Assembly: GCF_023169945.1 (NCBI RefSeq)
Contig: NZ_AP025591.1
Location: 558,001-622,000 of the forward strand
Direction of reading: 5' to 3'
Source: Anaeromyxobacter oryzae
Lineage (GTDB): Bacteria; Myxococcota; Myxococcia; Myxococcales; Anaeromyxobacteraceae
Length of the DNA stretch: 64,000 nt
Under the pieces are notes generated by a model. It had not been told where the DNA came from. It saw nothing but the letters and a program-made list of their open reading frames with translations, and did no database searches. Shown here piece after piece: positions 8,662-17,064 of the stretch (positions are counted from its first letter, which is position 1; every line of letters starts with the position of its first letter). Both the position numbers and the translations under genes were made by a program.

Positions 8662-9350
8662 GTGGGTACTCCTCCCTCGCGGACGTGGCCTGGCCGTGAC
8701 TTGCGGTTGGGCGCGGGGCGAGCCGTTCGCTCCGGAGCGCCGCGAAGTCGCCGGGCAACGGCCTTGCGGAGCGCCGCGGTGGCGCGGTGGGCGCGAACCT
8801 TCACCATTCCGCGGGTGATGCCGAGCACCTCGGCCGCCTCGGCCACCGAGAGGCCCTCGAGCTTCACCAGCTCGAAGGCGTCGCGCCAGGCGGCCGGAAG
8901 CGAGGCGAAGTCGCGCCGCGCCCCCGCCTCAAGGCGCCGGTGGTGGAGCGCCTCCTCCGGGGAAGGGGCCGTGGCCGGTTCGTCGGGATCGCGAACGTCC
9001 TGGGCCCGCAGCTCCTCGCGTTCACCGCGACGGCCGAGATCGATCAGCAGTCGGCGGGCGATGGCGTAGGCCCAGGGCATGACGGCGCTGCCGCGCACGA
9101 AACGGTGGCGGGCGGCGTGGATCTGGAAGAGCGTCTGCTGCACCGTGTCCTCGGCCGAGCTTCGGCTCCGGGTCCAGCGGAGAGCGAAGCGGTACAGCCG
9201 CGGCGCGAGCTCGTCGTAGAGAACGACGAATGCCGGCTCCTCGCCGCAGGCGTACCGCTCCATGGCGCGGTCGGCACGAGACGCGCCTGCGTCGTCGACG
9301 TCGCTTCTGCCGGCCGTCATGGCAGCAACCTGGCCGATCACTGCCTCCAT
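8658..9350 (-). CDS. ECF-type RNA polymerase sigma factor (SigF/NrsF group)
   Basis: This 230-residue sigma-70-family protein has a sigma-2 region (about 50-115, including AEDTVQQTLFQIH and PWAYAIARRLLID) and a sigma-4 helix-turn-helix (about 150-205, with LSVAEAAEVLGITRGMVKVR). The ATG at 9350 has GAGGTGACC directly upstream; the ATG at 9320 is an in-frame alternative. The gene is translationally coupled to the anti-sigma gene. The promoter boxes at 9370-9397 sit just ahead and are identical to those facing osmC, so the factor probably transcribes its own operon and osmC. A tail after about residue 210 is basic and probably disordered. Oxidative or metal stress is the likely inducing signal, by analogy with Caulobacter SigF. 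Confidence 0.88.
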   Translation of the reverse strand: MEAVIGQVAAMTAGRSDVDDAGASRADRAMERYACGEEPAFVVLYDELAPRLYRFALRWTRSRSSAEDTVQQTLFQIHAARHRFVRGSAVMPWAYAIARRLLIDLGRRGEREELRAQDVRDPDEPATAPSPEEALHHRRLEAGARRDFASLPAAWRDAFELVKLEGLSVAEAAEVLGITRGMVKVRAHRATAALRKAVARRLRGAPERTARPAPNRKSRPGHVREGGVPT

Positions 9351-9369
9351 GGTCACCTCGTCGCATGCA

Positions 9370-9397
9370 ATACGCGCCCGGGCTCCTCCGGTTACGG
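9370..9397 (-). promoter_or_regulatory. ECF promoter for the sigma/anti-sigma operon
   Basis: On the minus strand CCGTAACCGGAG (9397-9386) and CGTAT (9374-9370) are separated by 11 nt, giving a 15-nt gap between GTAACC and CGTAT. The predicted start near 9363 leaves a leader of about 13 nt carrying GAGGTG. The same boxes and spacing recur on the other strand at 9598-9625. Confidence 0.65.
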
Positions 9398-9597
9398 CCA
9401 TGGGCGACCGGGCGGCGCCATGGTGGTCTCGAGGTCCGGCCGGGTCGCGTGGAGCCGGTGGAAGCAGTGAGTGGCTTGCCAGGGCGCTCGGAAGGGCTGC
9501 CGACGGTTGCCGCGCTGCACCCCTTGGACGGGGCGACTCCGCCGGCAGGGCAGGATTTCGGATGGCCCCCGTCGCGAGTCGTCGCCGAGGAAGGGCT

Positions 9598-9625
9598 CCG
9601 TAACCGGAGCGCGCGCACTCCGTAT
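9598..9625 (+). promoter_or_regulatory. ECF promoter for osmC
   Basis: CCGTAACCGGAG (9598-9609) and CGTAT (9621-9625) match the minus-strand promoter at 9370-9397 box for box with the same spacing. The predicted start lies near 9632, about 58 nt before the osmC start codon. The GCTCCG-TAAC-CGGAGC palindrome overlaps the -35 box. Confidence 0.65.
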
Positions 9626-9689
9626 CCGCTTCGTCCGCCCACCACGAGACCGATCCCGGTCCCTCGGGCGACATGGAGGAAATCGAGAC

Positions 9690-10289
9690 ATGGAGACGAC
9701 GCCCACCACCACGCAGACCGCGAAGCAGCCCCGCACGCCCATGCCGCTCAACGGCGTCGACACCCCGACGCTCTTCGCCACGCTCGACGCGGTGAAGCAC
9801 CAGCCGGCGCTCGCCAAGTTCCAGTTCCGGGCCACGAATCGATGGCAGCAGGGCACTCACAGCCGCAGCCGGATGGAGTCGTTCCACGGCGCCGGCGGCG
9901 AGCGGAAGCACGTGCGGGAGTTCACCTTCGACGCGGATCACCCGCAGGTGCTGGTCGGCCGCGACCAGGGTCCCACGCCGGTGGAGTTCCTGCTCCACGC
10001 CATCGCGGCCTGCATCACGGCGGGGATCGGCAACATCGCGGCGGCGCGCGGCGTCCGGCTGGCCGAGGTCGAGTCCACCGTCGAAGGCGACATCGATCTC
10101 CGCGGGATCCTCGGCCTCTCCGAGGAGGTTCGCAACGGCTACGAGCAGCTCCGGGTCAGCGTCAAGATCAAGGGTGACGCCTCGCCGGAGAAGCTCGCTC
10201 AGATCGTGGAGCAGTCCCGCGCCCGTTCTGCCGTGTACGACGTCCTCACGAACGGGATCCCGGTCGCGATCTCGGTCAGCGCGGGGTGA
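9690..10289 (+). CDS. OsmC-like protein with a single cysteine
   Basis: This 199-residue protein has the OsmC/Ohr fold, whose classic members reduce organic hydroperoxides with two cysteines. The start at 9690 is preceded by GGAGGA. The motif PVEFLLHAIAACITAG holds the only cysteine. The second position, usually in a VCP-like motif, reads SRSAVYDVLTNG-like here, as in single-cysteine YhfA-type relatives. It may therefore not be a conventional peroxidase, although the fold is clear. Its promoter matches that of the divergent ECF sigma gene, so it probably belongs to the same stress regulon. A flavoprotein follows 117 bp downstream on the same strand. Confidence 0.85.
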   Translation: METTPTTTQTAKQPRTPMPLNGVDTPTLFATLDAVKHQPALAKFQFRATNRWQQGTHSRSRMESFHGAGGERKHVREFTFDADHPQVLVGRDQGPTPVEFLLHAIAACITAGIGNIAAARGVRLAEVESTVEGDIDLRGILGLSEEVRNGYEQLRVSVKIKGDASPEKLAQIVEQSRARSAVYDVLTNGIPVAISVSAG

Positions 10290-10406
10290 CGCACGTCGAT
10301 GCCGCCGGCCGTCCACGCTCGCGCGGACGACCGGCGGCGTTCATTCGCGGACGGTCGCCCGGCGCATCGGGCGACGTGATGCCCGGGCCGAAGGGAGGAG
10401 ACGACC

Positions 10407-11585
10407 ATGCAGACAGGACCCAGCTTCCGATCTCGTTACGACGCCATCGTCGTCGGTGCCCGTGCCGCCGGCGCGGCGACGGCGATGCTCCTCGCTCGCG
10501 CTGGCCTGAGCGTCCTGGCCGTCGATCGTGGGCGACTCGGGGACGACACCCTCTCGACGCACGCCCTCATGCGCGGCGCCGTGCTGCAGCTCCACCGCTG
10601 GGGCCTCCTGCGAGCGCTCCAGGCGGCCGGGACGCCGCCCATCCGATCGGCGACCTTCCACTACGGCGAGGAGGAGATCCTGGTGCCCATCAAGGCGCGC
10701 GACGGGATCGACGCGCTGTACGCGCCCCGGCGCACCGTCCTCGACCCGCTGATCGTGCGAGCCGCAGCGGCCGCTGGAGCGGAAGTCGTCCACGGCGTCA
10801 CCGCCGTCGACCTCGTCCGCGACGCGCGCGGCCGGGTGGCGGGCGCCGTGCTCGCCGGCGCGGGCGGTCGCACCACCCGCGTCGAGGCGGACGTCGTGGT
10901 CGGGGCCGACGGCATCCGATCGCCCGTCGCTCGGCTCGCGGGCGCACCGGTCGAGCGCGCCGGCCGGAGCGCGACCGCGGTCGTGTACGGCCACTTCGCC
11001 GGGCTCGCCCTCGACGGCTACCACTGGTACTACCGGCCCGGCGTCAGCGCTGGCGCGATCCCGACGAATGATGGTCGCGCCTGCGTCTTCGTGGCGCTTC
11101 CCCCGGCGCGCTTCCTCCGCGAGCTCCGCGGCGGCCTGGACGCCCTGTACCGGCGCGCCCTCGCCGAGGCGACGCCGGAGCTGGCGCCGGCGGTCGCCAG
11201 CGCGCGCCTCGACGCGAAGCTCCGATCTTTTCCCGGCACGACGGGGTTCCTCCGCCGCGCCTGGGGACCAGGCTGGGCGCTCGTCGGCGACGCCGGGTAC
11301 TTCAAGGACCCACTCACGGCCCACGGTCTGACCGACGCCCTGCGCGATGCGGAGCTGCTCTCGCGCGCCATCGTGGCCGGCACCGACGACGCGCTCGCCG
11401 GGTACCAGGCGACTCGCGACGAGCTCTCCCTCGGCCTGTTCGAGGTGACGGACCGGGTCGCGTCGTTCGCATGGGATCTCGACCAGGCGAAGCGCGACCA
11501 CCACCTCCTGGCCCGGCACATGGCCGGCGAGACGGAGATGCTGCTCGCGCTCGACCGTGAGCCCGCCCGCGCCGAAGCGGTCTAG
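10407..11585 (+). CDS. FAD-dependent oxidoreductase (geranylgeranyl reductase/hydroxylase-like)
   Basis: This 392-residue flavoprotein begins with a dinucleotide-binding motif (GARAAG at 17-22, acidic residue D40 after the second strand). It has the family FAD motif near the C-terminus (GDAGYFKDPLTAHG) and the conserved D-T-L-S-T-H segment at about 45-50. The ATG at 10407 has GGAGGAGA just upstream. Such proteins hydroxylate or reduce small lipophilic substrates. A clear paralogue lies at 54382. The substrate is unknown. It may share transcription with the OsmC-like gene 117 bp upstream, but the intervening region could hold its own promoter. Confidence 0.8.
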   Translation: MQTGPSFRSRYDAIVVGARAAGAATAMLLARAGLSVLAVDRGRLGDDTLSTHALMRGAVLQLHRWGLLRALQAAGTPPIRSATFHYGEEEILVPIKARDGIDALYAPRRTVLDPLIVRAAAAAGAEVVHGVTAVDLVRDARGRVAGAVLAGAGGRTTRVEADVVVGADGIRSPVARLAGAPVERAGRSATAVVYGHFAGLALDGYHWYYRPGVSAGAIPTNDGRACVFVALPPARFLRELRGGLDALYRRALAEATPELAPAVASARLDAKLRSFPGTTGFLRRAWGPGWALVGDAGYFKDPLTAHGLTDALRDAELLSRAIVAGTDDALAGYQATRDELSLGLFEVTDRVASFAWDLDQAKRDHHLLARHMAGETEMLLALDREPARAEAV

Positions 11586-11762
11586 GCGCCTGCGGATTGC
11601 CCCTCCGTAAAACCGCGACCCTCCGCCGCGCGGCATTGCGCCGCCGCGCGGTGCGGCAATCATTCCCAATCCGGCTGCGCCAAGTCAGCCAACGGGCATT
11701 TCGACCGGGTGTACCCTTCGAGGCTCGACAGGGCGCCTGGAAGGGCCTCTGGGAGGGTCCAC

Positions 11763-13574
11763 ATGAACGCAGTCACGCTGGTGTTCGTTGCACTCTGCGT
11801 GTTCGCGATCGCGTATCGCTTCTACGGCCTCTTCATCGCGAACCACGTGCTCGGAGTGAAGGATGCTCGCGTCACGCCGGCGGTCGCGCTCGCGGACGGG
11901 CACGACTACCACAAGACGAACAAGTACGTCCTCTTCGGCCACCACTTCGCCGCGATCGCCGCCGCGGGCCCGCTCCTCGGGCCGGTGCTCGCCGCGCAGT
12001 TCGGCTATCTGCCCGGCGCGCTCTGGATCATCATCGGCGCAGTCCTCGCCGGCGCCGTCCACGACATGGTGGTGCTGTTCGCATCGGTCCGGCACAAGGG
12101 GAAGAGCCTCTCGCTCATCGCGGAGCACGAGATCGGCAAGGCCGCCGGCACGCTCGCCTCGTTCGCCGTCCTCTTCATCCTGATCCTCACCCTGGCCGGT
12201 CTCTCCATCGCGGTCGTGAACGCGCTCTTCGAGAGCGCCTGGGGCACGTTCACGGTGGCGTGCACCATCCCGATCGCCCTGCTCATGGGGCTCTACCTCT
12301 ACAAGGTCCGCCCGGGTGACGTGCTCGGCGCGAGCGTGATCGGCGTGGTCCTGCTCTTCCTCGCGCTCCTCGCGGGTCCGCACGTGGCCGCCGATCCGGC
12401 CCTCGCGCGCTGGTTCACCTTCCCGAAGAGCACCATCGCGCTCCTCATCCCCGCCTACGGGTTCGCGGCGTCGGTGCTGCCGGTGTGGGTGCTCCTCTGC
12501 CCGCGCGACTACCTCTCCACCTACCTGAAGCTCGGCACGATCCTGATGCTCGTCGCGGGCATCTTCGTCGTCCACCCGCAGCTGGAGATGCCCGCGGTCA
12601 CCCAGTGGGTGGGCGGTGGCGGCCCGATCATCCCGGGCAAGGTCTTCCCGTTCATCTTCATCACGATCGCCTGCGGCGCGCTCTCCGGCTTCCACGCGGT
12701 GATCGGGACCGGCACCACGCCCAAGATGATCGGGAGCGAGCGTGAGATCGCGTTCGTCGGGTACGGCGCGATGCTCGTCGAGGGCGTGGTGGCCATCATG
12801 GCCCTCGTCGCCGCCTGCGTCCTCGTGCCCGCCGACTACTTCGCGATCAACTCCGCGGCGCCGGCGTTCGCGAAGCTCGGGATGGTGCCGGTGCACCTGC
12901 CCGAGCTCGCCCAGGAGGTCGGCGAGAAGCTCCAGGGCCGCCCGGGCGGCGCGGTCTCGCTCGCGGTGGGCATGGCCTACATCTTCTCGGCGGTCCCCTT
13001 CATGAAGGGGCTCGCGAGCTACTGGTACCACTTCGCCATCATGTTCGAGGCGGTGTTCATCCTGACCGCGGTGGACACCGGGACGCGCGTCGGCCGCTAC
13101 ATGCTCCAGGAGATGCTCGGGAAGGTGTTCCCGAAGCTCGACGAGAAGAAGTGGATGCCCGGGATCGTCCTGACCAGCCTCCTCTTCACCGGGGCCTGGG
13201 GCTACCTCGTCTACACGGGCGACATCGCCACCATCTGGCCTCTGTTCGGCATGTCCAACCAGCTCCTCGCCACGAGCGCGCTCATCATCTGCACGACGAT
13301 GCTGATCCGGATGGGCAAGGCGAGATACGCGTGGGTCTCGGCCGTGCCCGGCATCTTCATGATCCCGGTGACCATGACGGCGGGATACCTGAACGTCGTG
13401 AACAACTACTGGCCGAAGCAGGACTGGCTCAAGGTCGGGCTCTCCGTGACCCTGATGATCCTGATGGCGCTCGTGTTCCTCGAGGCCTTCCGGAAGTGGT
13501 TCGAGCTCCTCCAGGTGAAGGCGCTCGTGAAGGACAAGTACGGTGAGCTCGTGGTGGTGGACGTGGAGGAGTAG
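11763..13574 (+). CDS. cstA: CstA-family peptide/pyruvate transporter
   Basis: This 603-residue membrane protein matches the CstA (carbon starvation) family throughout, with many transmembrane helices. Characteristic segments include KYVLFGHHFAAIAAAGPLLGP near 55-75, GALSGFHAVIGTGTTPKM in the middle, and LFGMSNQLLA near the end. CstA-type proteins import peptides or pyruvate into the cytoplasm during carbon limitation. The ATG at 11763 follows GGAGGG. The gene is monocistronic and is followed by a good terminator. The 177-bp upstream gap holds GC-rich inverted repeats but no promoter that I could assign. Confidence 0.93.
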   Translation: MNAVTLVFVALCVFAIAYRFYGLFIANHVLGVKDARVTPAVALADGHDYHKTNKYVLFGHHFAAIAAAGPLLGPVLAAQFGYLPGALWIIIGAVLAGAVHDMVVLFASVRHKGKSLSLIAEHEIGKAAGTLASFAVLFILILTLAGLSIAVVNALFESAWGTFTVACTIPIALLMGLYLYKVRPGDVLGASVIGVVLLFLALLAGPHVAADPALARWFTFPKSTIALLIPAYGFAASVLPVWVLLCPRDYLSTYLKLGTILMLVAGIFVVHPQLEMPAVTQWVGGGGPIIPGKVFPFIFITIACGALSGFHAVIGTGTTPKMIGSEREIAFVGYGAMLVEGVVAIMALVAACVLVPADYFAINSAAPAFAKLGMVPVHLPELAQEVGEKLQGRPGGAVSLAVGMAYIFSAVPFMKGLASYWYHFAIMFEAVFILTAVDTGTRVGRYMLQEMLGKVFPKLDEKKWMPGIVLTSLLFTGAWGYLVYTGDIATIWPLFGMSNQLLATSALIICTTMLIRMGKARYAWVSAVPGIFMIPVTMTAGYLNVVNNYWPKQDWLKVGLSVTLMILMALVFLEAFRKWFELLQVKALVKDKYGELVVVDVEE

Positions 13575-13596
13575 CGCCAGTCTCCACCCGTTCCCC

Positions 13597-13629
13597 GGCC
13601 CCGATCGCCGCGAGGCGGTCGGGGCCTTT
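13597..13629 (+). terminator. Rho-independent terminator of cstA
   Basis: GGCCCCGATCGCC pairs with GGCGGTCGGGGCC (13 bp with one mismatch) around a 7-nt loop, followed by TTT. It lies 23 nt after the cstA stop codon. Confidence 0.75.
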
Positions 13630-13687
13630 CGCGCCCTCCGCGGCGACGGCCGGCCGGACGAACCGCGCGCCAACGTTCGCACCATCA

Positions 13688-14338
13688 CTACTGGTCGACG
13701 CCGCCGCGCCCTTCGACCGGGCCGGTGGAGGTCGCTCGATGCCGCCGCTCGGCCTCGTGTCGGACGCGCGCGAGGATGAGCCACCGGATGAGCACCGCGC
13801 CGGCGCCGAACCGGCGCCAGTACCTGCGGAAGCGCCTGCGCGCGTCGTCGTCCGTCGCCACGGCGCGCGTCTCGGTCGCGATGCGCGTGCGCGCAGCGCC
13901 GACGGGCTCGGCCTCGATCGTCCACGCGATCTTGACGACGCCCGGATCGGCGAACGCGGCGAACCGGTCCGGCGGCAGGGCCGTGAAGACGACGTTCGCC
14001 TCCCACGGCCTCGTGAAGGCGCCCATCACGATCTCGCGGCCCGGACGCTCGGAGAGCACGCCCCACCCCAGCCCGAGCGTCTCCTCGACGATCCCCTTCG
14101 GCTCCCGGGGCGGCGCGGTGGCGCGGAGCAGCTTGCTCCGCGCCCAGAAGATGGCGTGAACCAGCGGGATCGACTGGACGTCCATCGACCGCGCCACCTC
14201 GAACACCAGCTCCGCGGGGGCGCGCACGACGGCCTCGGCGCGCTCGCGGATGTCGCGCTCCGGCATGAATCGGTCGATCGTGCGGAACCGATGGGCCTCC
14301 ACGCGCCGCTGGATCCCGAGGAGCTGCCGAACCTGCAT
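13688..14338 (-). CDS. SRPBCC (START-like) domain protein
   Basis: This protein of about 216 residues has features of the SRPBCC/polyketide-cyclase-like fold, whose members bind hydrophobic ligands in a cavity. Examples are the early VRAPAELVFEVARSMD strand-helix and the late VKIAWTIEAEPVGAARTRIATETRAVATDDDARRRFRRYW segment. The start is uncertain: I chose the ATG at 14338 because the sequence upstream is His-rich and unlike a domain, but 14371 and 14446 are also possible. The C-terminus ends in a basic helix. It has no obvious operon partner; the next gene upstream starts more than 220 bp away. The ligand is unknown. Confidence 0.65.
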   Translation of the reverse strand: MQVRQLLGIQRRVEAHRFRTIDRFMPERDIRERAEAVVRAPAELVFEVARSMDVQSIPLVHAIFWARSKLLRATAPPREPKGIVEETLGLGWGVLSERPGREIVMGAFTRPWEANVVFTALPPDRFAAFADPGVVKIAWTIEAEPVGAARTRIATETRAVATDDDARRRFRRYWRRFGAGAVLIRWLILARVRHEAERRHRATSTGPVEGRGGVDQ

Positions 14339-14536
14339 GACCTGGTGCCCTGCACCCGCGACGGCGAGCATCGACCCGCCGTGGCCCGCATGCGCGTGCG
14401 CATGGCGATCCTCCTCGCGCGACGTATATCGATGCCGTGCCTCCATGGGCGCGGCTCGTTGGCGCACCCGGCCCGCGGTCGAACCGGCCCGGAGTGCGGT
14501 GGGCGTCCGCTCCCGCTTGAGCGTTGCGCTTGCATG

Positions 14537-14557
14537 CCTGGACCTCGATCGTCCAGG
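14537..14557 (-). terminator. Hairpin after the ferritin-like gene
   Basis: CCTGGAC and GTCCAGG form a 7-bp perfect stem with a 7-nt loop, 3 nt beyond the stop codon of the minus-strand gene. No T-tract follows, so it is only a candidate terminator. Confidence 0.3.
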
Positions 14558-14560
14558 TGA

Positions 14561-15289
14561 TCATCTCCGTGCCCGCGCCGCGAGCCACTCCCGCGCCGCG
14601 GCCGTGTCCACTCCCGCGCCCTCGAGCCCGGGGAAGATCACCTCGTCGAGCACACGGACGAAGAGGTCGCGCTTCGTGGCGTGCGGCAGGACCCCGACGG
14701 CGAGGAGCGCCTCGTCCTCGCGGTCCGGCTCGACGGGGTGGAACAGGTCGTCGTCGATGCTGCCCTGGAGCATCGCCGGCAGGAGCGGACCGAGGAACGC
14801 GGTCCGGCGCCGCGCAGCGGCGATGGCGAGATGCGCCCAGCCGAGCCGCGCATGCGCGACCTCGTCTGCGGCCAGCTCCCGGAGCACCTCGTGGAGCGAG
14901 GGGTCGCGCGCTACCGGCAGGAGCGTCGTCAGCACCGCCACGCTGACGCTCTCCGCCACGCAGCAGGCAGCCACCAGCTCGTAGGTCACCGCGTCCTGCT
15001 CCACGAGCCCTGATGGCGCGACCGCGGGCGGCGGGGGCGGCTCACGCGCCGGGACGCGCTGGCCGAGCTCGGCGGCGAGGCGGGCGCAGTGCGTTGCGTG
15101 CCGCCGCTCGTCGGCGGCGGCGCGACGCGCGAGATCGACCAGGTGCGGGGGCTCGTCGAGCGCCTCGAGGCGCTCGGCCAGGGTCTCGAACCGGACCTCC
15201 GCCTCTCGTTCCACCTTCCAGCGGAACGCCCAGGCCGAGGCCGCCAGCGCGCGAACGTTCCCGGCAGGTCGGGCGCCCGGGCGGCTCAC
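14561..15289 (-). CDS. Ferritin-like diiron protein
   Basis: This 242-residue all-helical protein has the ligand pattern of a ferritin-like four-helix bundle: an acidic helix 1 (E28/E31), ExxH at 61-64, a helix-3 glutamate (E113) and ExxH at 143-146. A Pro-rich linker (84-90) separates the two helix pairs. Such proteins bind a diiron centre for oxidase or hydroxylase chemistry or for iron handling. The start is a GTG that overlaps the stop of the small upstream gene (GTGA), so the two are translationally coupled. Two C-terminal helices extend beyond the bundle. The exact reaction cannot be deduced. Confidence 0.75.
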   Translation of the reverse strand: MSRPGARPAGNVRALAASAWAFRWKVEREAEVRFETLAERLEALDEPPHLVDLARRAAADERRHATHCARLAAELGQRVPAREPPPPPAVAPSGLVEQDAVTYELVAACCVAESVSVAVLTTLLPVARDPSLHEVLRELAADEVAHARLGWAHLAIAAARRRTAFLGPLLPAMLQGSIDDDLFHPVEPDREDEALLAVGVLPHATKRDLFVRVLDEVIFPGLEGAGVDTAAAREWLAARARR

Positions 15290-15543
15290 CAGCCCTTCAC
15301 TCCGTCACCCTGCGACTGGGCCGCCTTCTTCTTCTCCTCGTCGGCCTTCTTCTTCTCCTTCTCGGCCTTCTCGGCCTTGGCCTTCTCGGCTTCCTGGTCC
15401 TTCTCCTTCGCCTTCTCGGTCTTCTCCGTGGGAGCCGCGCCCTTGTCCTCGGCGCGGACCCCCGCGACCCCCGCCAGCGCCATGCCCCCCGCTACCAGCA
15501 CGCGCAGGAGCTTGCTGACGGTGGGGTTCTTCATCTCGGCCAT
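15286..15543 (-). CDS. Small exported Lys/Glu/Ala-rich protein
   Basis: This 85-residue protein starts at the ATG at 15543, which has GGGGAGG upstream. It has a signal peptide (about residues 9-32, ending AGVRAED-like), then a long charged low-complexity tail of K/E/A that would form a single helix or stay disordered. No enzymatic motif is present. It overlaps the ferritin-like gene by 4 bp, so the two are co-translated. A periplasmic partner, chaperone or charged linker role is possible but unproven. I recognise no family for it. Confidence 0.65.
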   Translation of the reverse strand: MAEMKNPTVSKLLRVLVAGGMALAGVAGVRAEDKGAAPTEKTEKAKEKDQEAEKAKAEKAEKEKKKADEEKKKAAQSQGDGVKGW

Positions 15544-15745
15544 CGAAGCCTCCCCGTACTCGGCGAACACCTCCCGGCTAGGACGAACCGTGAGGCGCCG
15601 CCAATCCCTCTAGGGTCAGCGACGACCGCCGTCCGGAGCGGTGCGAGAGGCGCAGCGCCTCGGCGACGAGTCGAGCCGGCATCGCCCTTCCCTCGTGGTG
15701 CCCGGGACCTTGCCCGGAGTCACCGTGCGTGCGACCGTGGCCCCC

Positions 15746-16978
15746 ATGCTCGCGAAAGTGAAGACCGCGCTCACGGCGATCTACCGGAGCCTCACGCGCA
15801 CCGGGGAGGAGCAGTCGCTCCACAAGGTCGCGCTCGCGGTCGTGCTCCTCCTCGACGTCTTCATCCTGGTCTCGATCTTCGACGGCCTCGAGGTCCACAC
15901 GCAGCAGCTGGCGTCGCCTTCGGGGCGCATCCCGCAGCTCTGCCGCGAGATCGTGATCGAGCGGGCGTGGACTCCCGGGGGCCGGCTGGACCGGCTCGCG
16001 GCGGCGGTGGCGTCGCGCCGATCGCTCTACAGGGATCCCGAGGAACGTGAGCCGGAGGCCGTGCCCACCTGCCGCCGCGTCCTGGTACCGCTCGACGCCA
16101 TCGCGGCCCAGGGAGAGCTGGGGGGACTTCTGGAGAAGCGGCAGGGGCTCACCGCGGAGCTTCGCGACGCCGAGACGACGCTCGCGCGCGAGAAGGGGGC
16201 CTACGACACGCACCTGCTGGAGTCGCTCGCGAAGCCCGCGGCTGAACGGCCCGACGTCGAGGCCATCCTGGCCACGGTCCAGCGTCGCACGGCGGCCATC
16301 GAGGAAGCACGCGCTCGGCTCGTCGAGATCGATGCCCGCATCGGTGACTCGCCACAGGTGACCGCCCTCTGGGCTGCGCTCGACGCAATGGGGACCGGCG
16401 ACGCCGTCGCCCTCGCCGCAGAGCTGCGCCAGCTGGAGCGCTGGTACCCGGTGAAGCGGCTCGGCATGCAGCTGATCTTCCTGCTGCCCCTCCTCGCCGC
16501 GTTCGCGACCTGGCACGCGGCGAGCGCGCGGCGGGGCCGCGGGCTCCAGGCGCTCGTCTCCTCGCACCTCGTCGTCGTGGCGTCGATCCCGTTGCTCTTC
16601 CGGATCGCCGACGCCGTTTACGAGGTCCTCCCGAAGCGCCTCCTGAAGCGGCTCATCGAGCTTCTCGTTTCGCTCAAGCTCGTCGCGCTCTGGCACTACC
16701 TCGTGATCGCAGCCTCCGTCGCGGCCGCCCTCGCGACGGTGTTCGCCATCCAGCGCTGGCTCTTCTCGCGAGAGCGGCTGATCGAGCGGCGAATCGCGAA
16801 GGAGCAATGCCAGCGCTGCGGCAAGGGCCTCCCGCCTCGAGCGCGAGCATGTCCCTTCTGCGGCTACGGCCAGCGACGGACGTGCGGATCCTGCGGCGGC
16901 CCCACGCCGGTGCACGCGCCGTTCTGCTCCGAGTGCGGCGCGGCTTCGACGGCGGGCGGGCTCCCCGGCACCGGTTGA
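15746..16978 (+). CDS. Membrane protein with coiled coil and C-terminal double zinc ribbon
   Basis: This 410-residue protein has an N-terminal membrane helix (about 27-44) and an extracytoplasmic or cytoplasmic domain containing a coiled-coil segment (about 140-225). Several more hydrophobic helices (about 240-345) follow. It ends with a C-terminal pair of zinc ribbons built from CxxCG and CPFCG knuckles, then CGSCGG and CSECG. The ATG at 15746 is chosen because the upstream reading frame is unlike protein; GTG codons at 15719 and 15725 are alternatives. I do not recognise a named family. It is divergent from the ferritin-like operon and convergent with the next gene. Confidence 0.7.
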   Translation: MLAKVKTALTAIYRSLTRTGEEQSLHKVALAVVLLLDVFILVSIFDGLEVHTQQLASPSGRIPQLCREIVIERAWTPGGRLDRLAAAVASRRSLYRDPEEREPEAVPTCRRVLVPLDAIAAQGELGGLLEKRQGLTAELRDAETTLAREKGAYDTHLLESLAKPAAERPDVEAILATVQRRTAAIEEARARLVEIDARIGDSPQVTALWAALDAMGTGDAVALAAELRQLERWYPVKRLGMQLIFLLPLLAAFATWHAASARRGRGLQALVSSHLVVVASIPLLFRIADAVYEVLPKRLLKRLIELLVSLKLVALWHYLVIAASVAAALATVFAIQRWLFSRERLIERRIAKEQCQRCGKGLPPRARACPFCGYGQRRTCGSCGGPTPVHAPFCSECGAASTAGGLPGTG

Positions 16979-17064
16979 CGGGCGGAGCGGTCGACGTGAT
17001 CCGCTGCCCCGATCGGACCGCGAGACCCGGGCCCCAGCACCATTCGTTCGCAATCCACACCGCG

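Larger units (their letters stand above)
9351..9689. other. Intergenic region between sigma factor and osmC
   Basis: This 339-bp divergent region has no gene. It holds the two ECF-type promoters described separately. The rest shows nothing I can name. Confidence 0.6.

Noticed and set aside
11600..11665. GC-rich inverted repeats upstream of cstA as a terminator or riboswitch
   Set aside because: The pairing is interrupted by bulges, there is no T-tract, and no known element fits.
11685..14588. A 967-codon minus-strand frame opposite cstA and its neighbours
   Set aside because: It is highly charged and lacks any domain; cstA is clear on the other strand.
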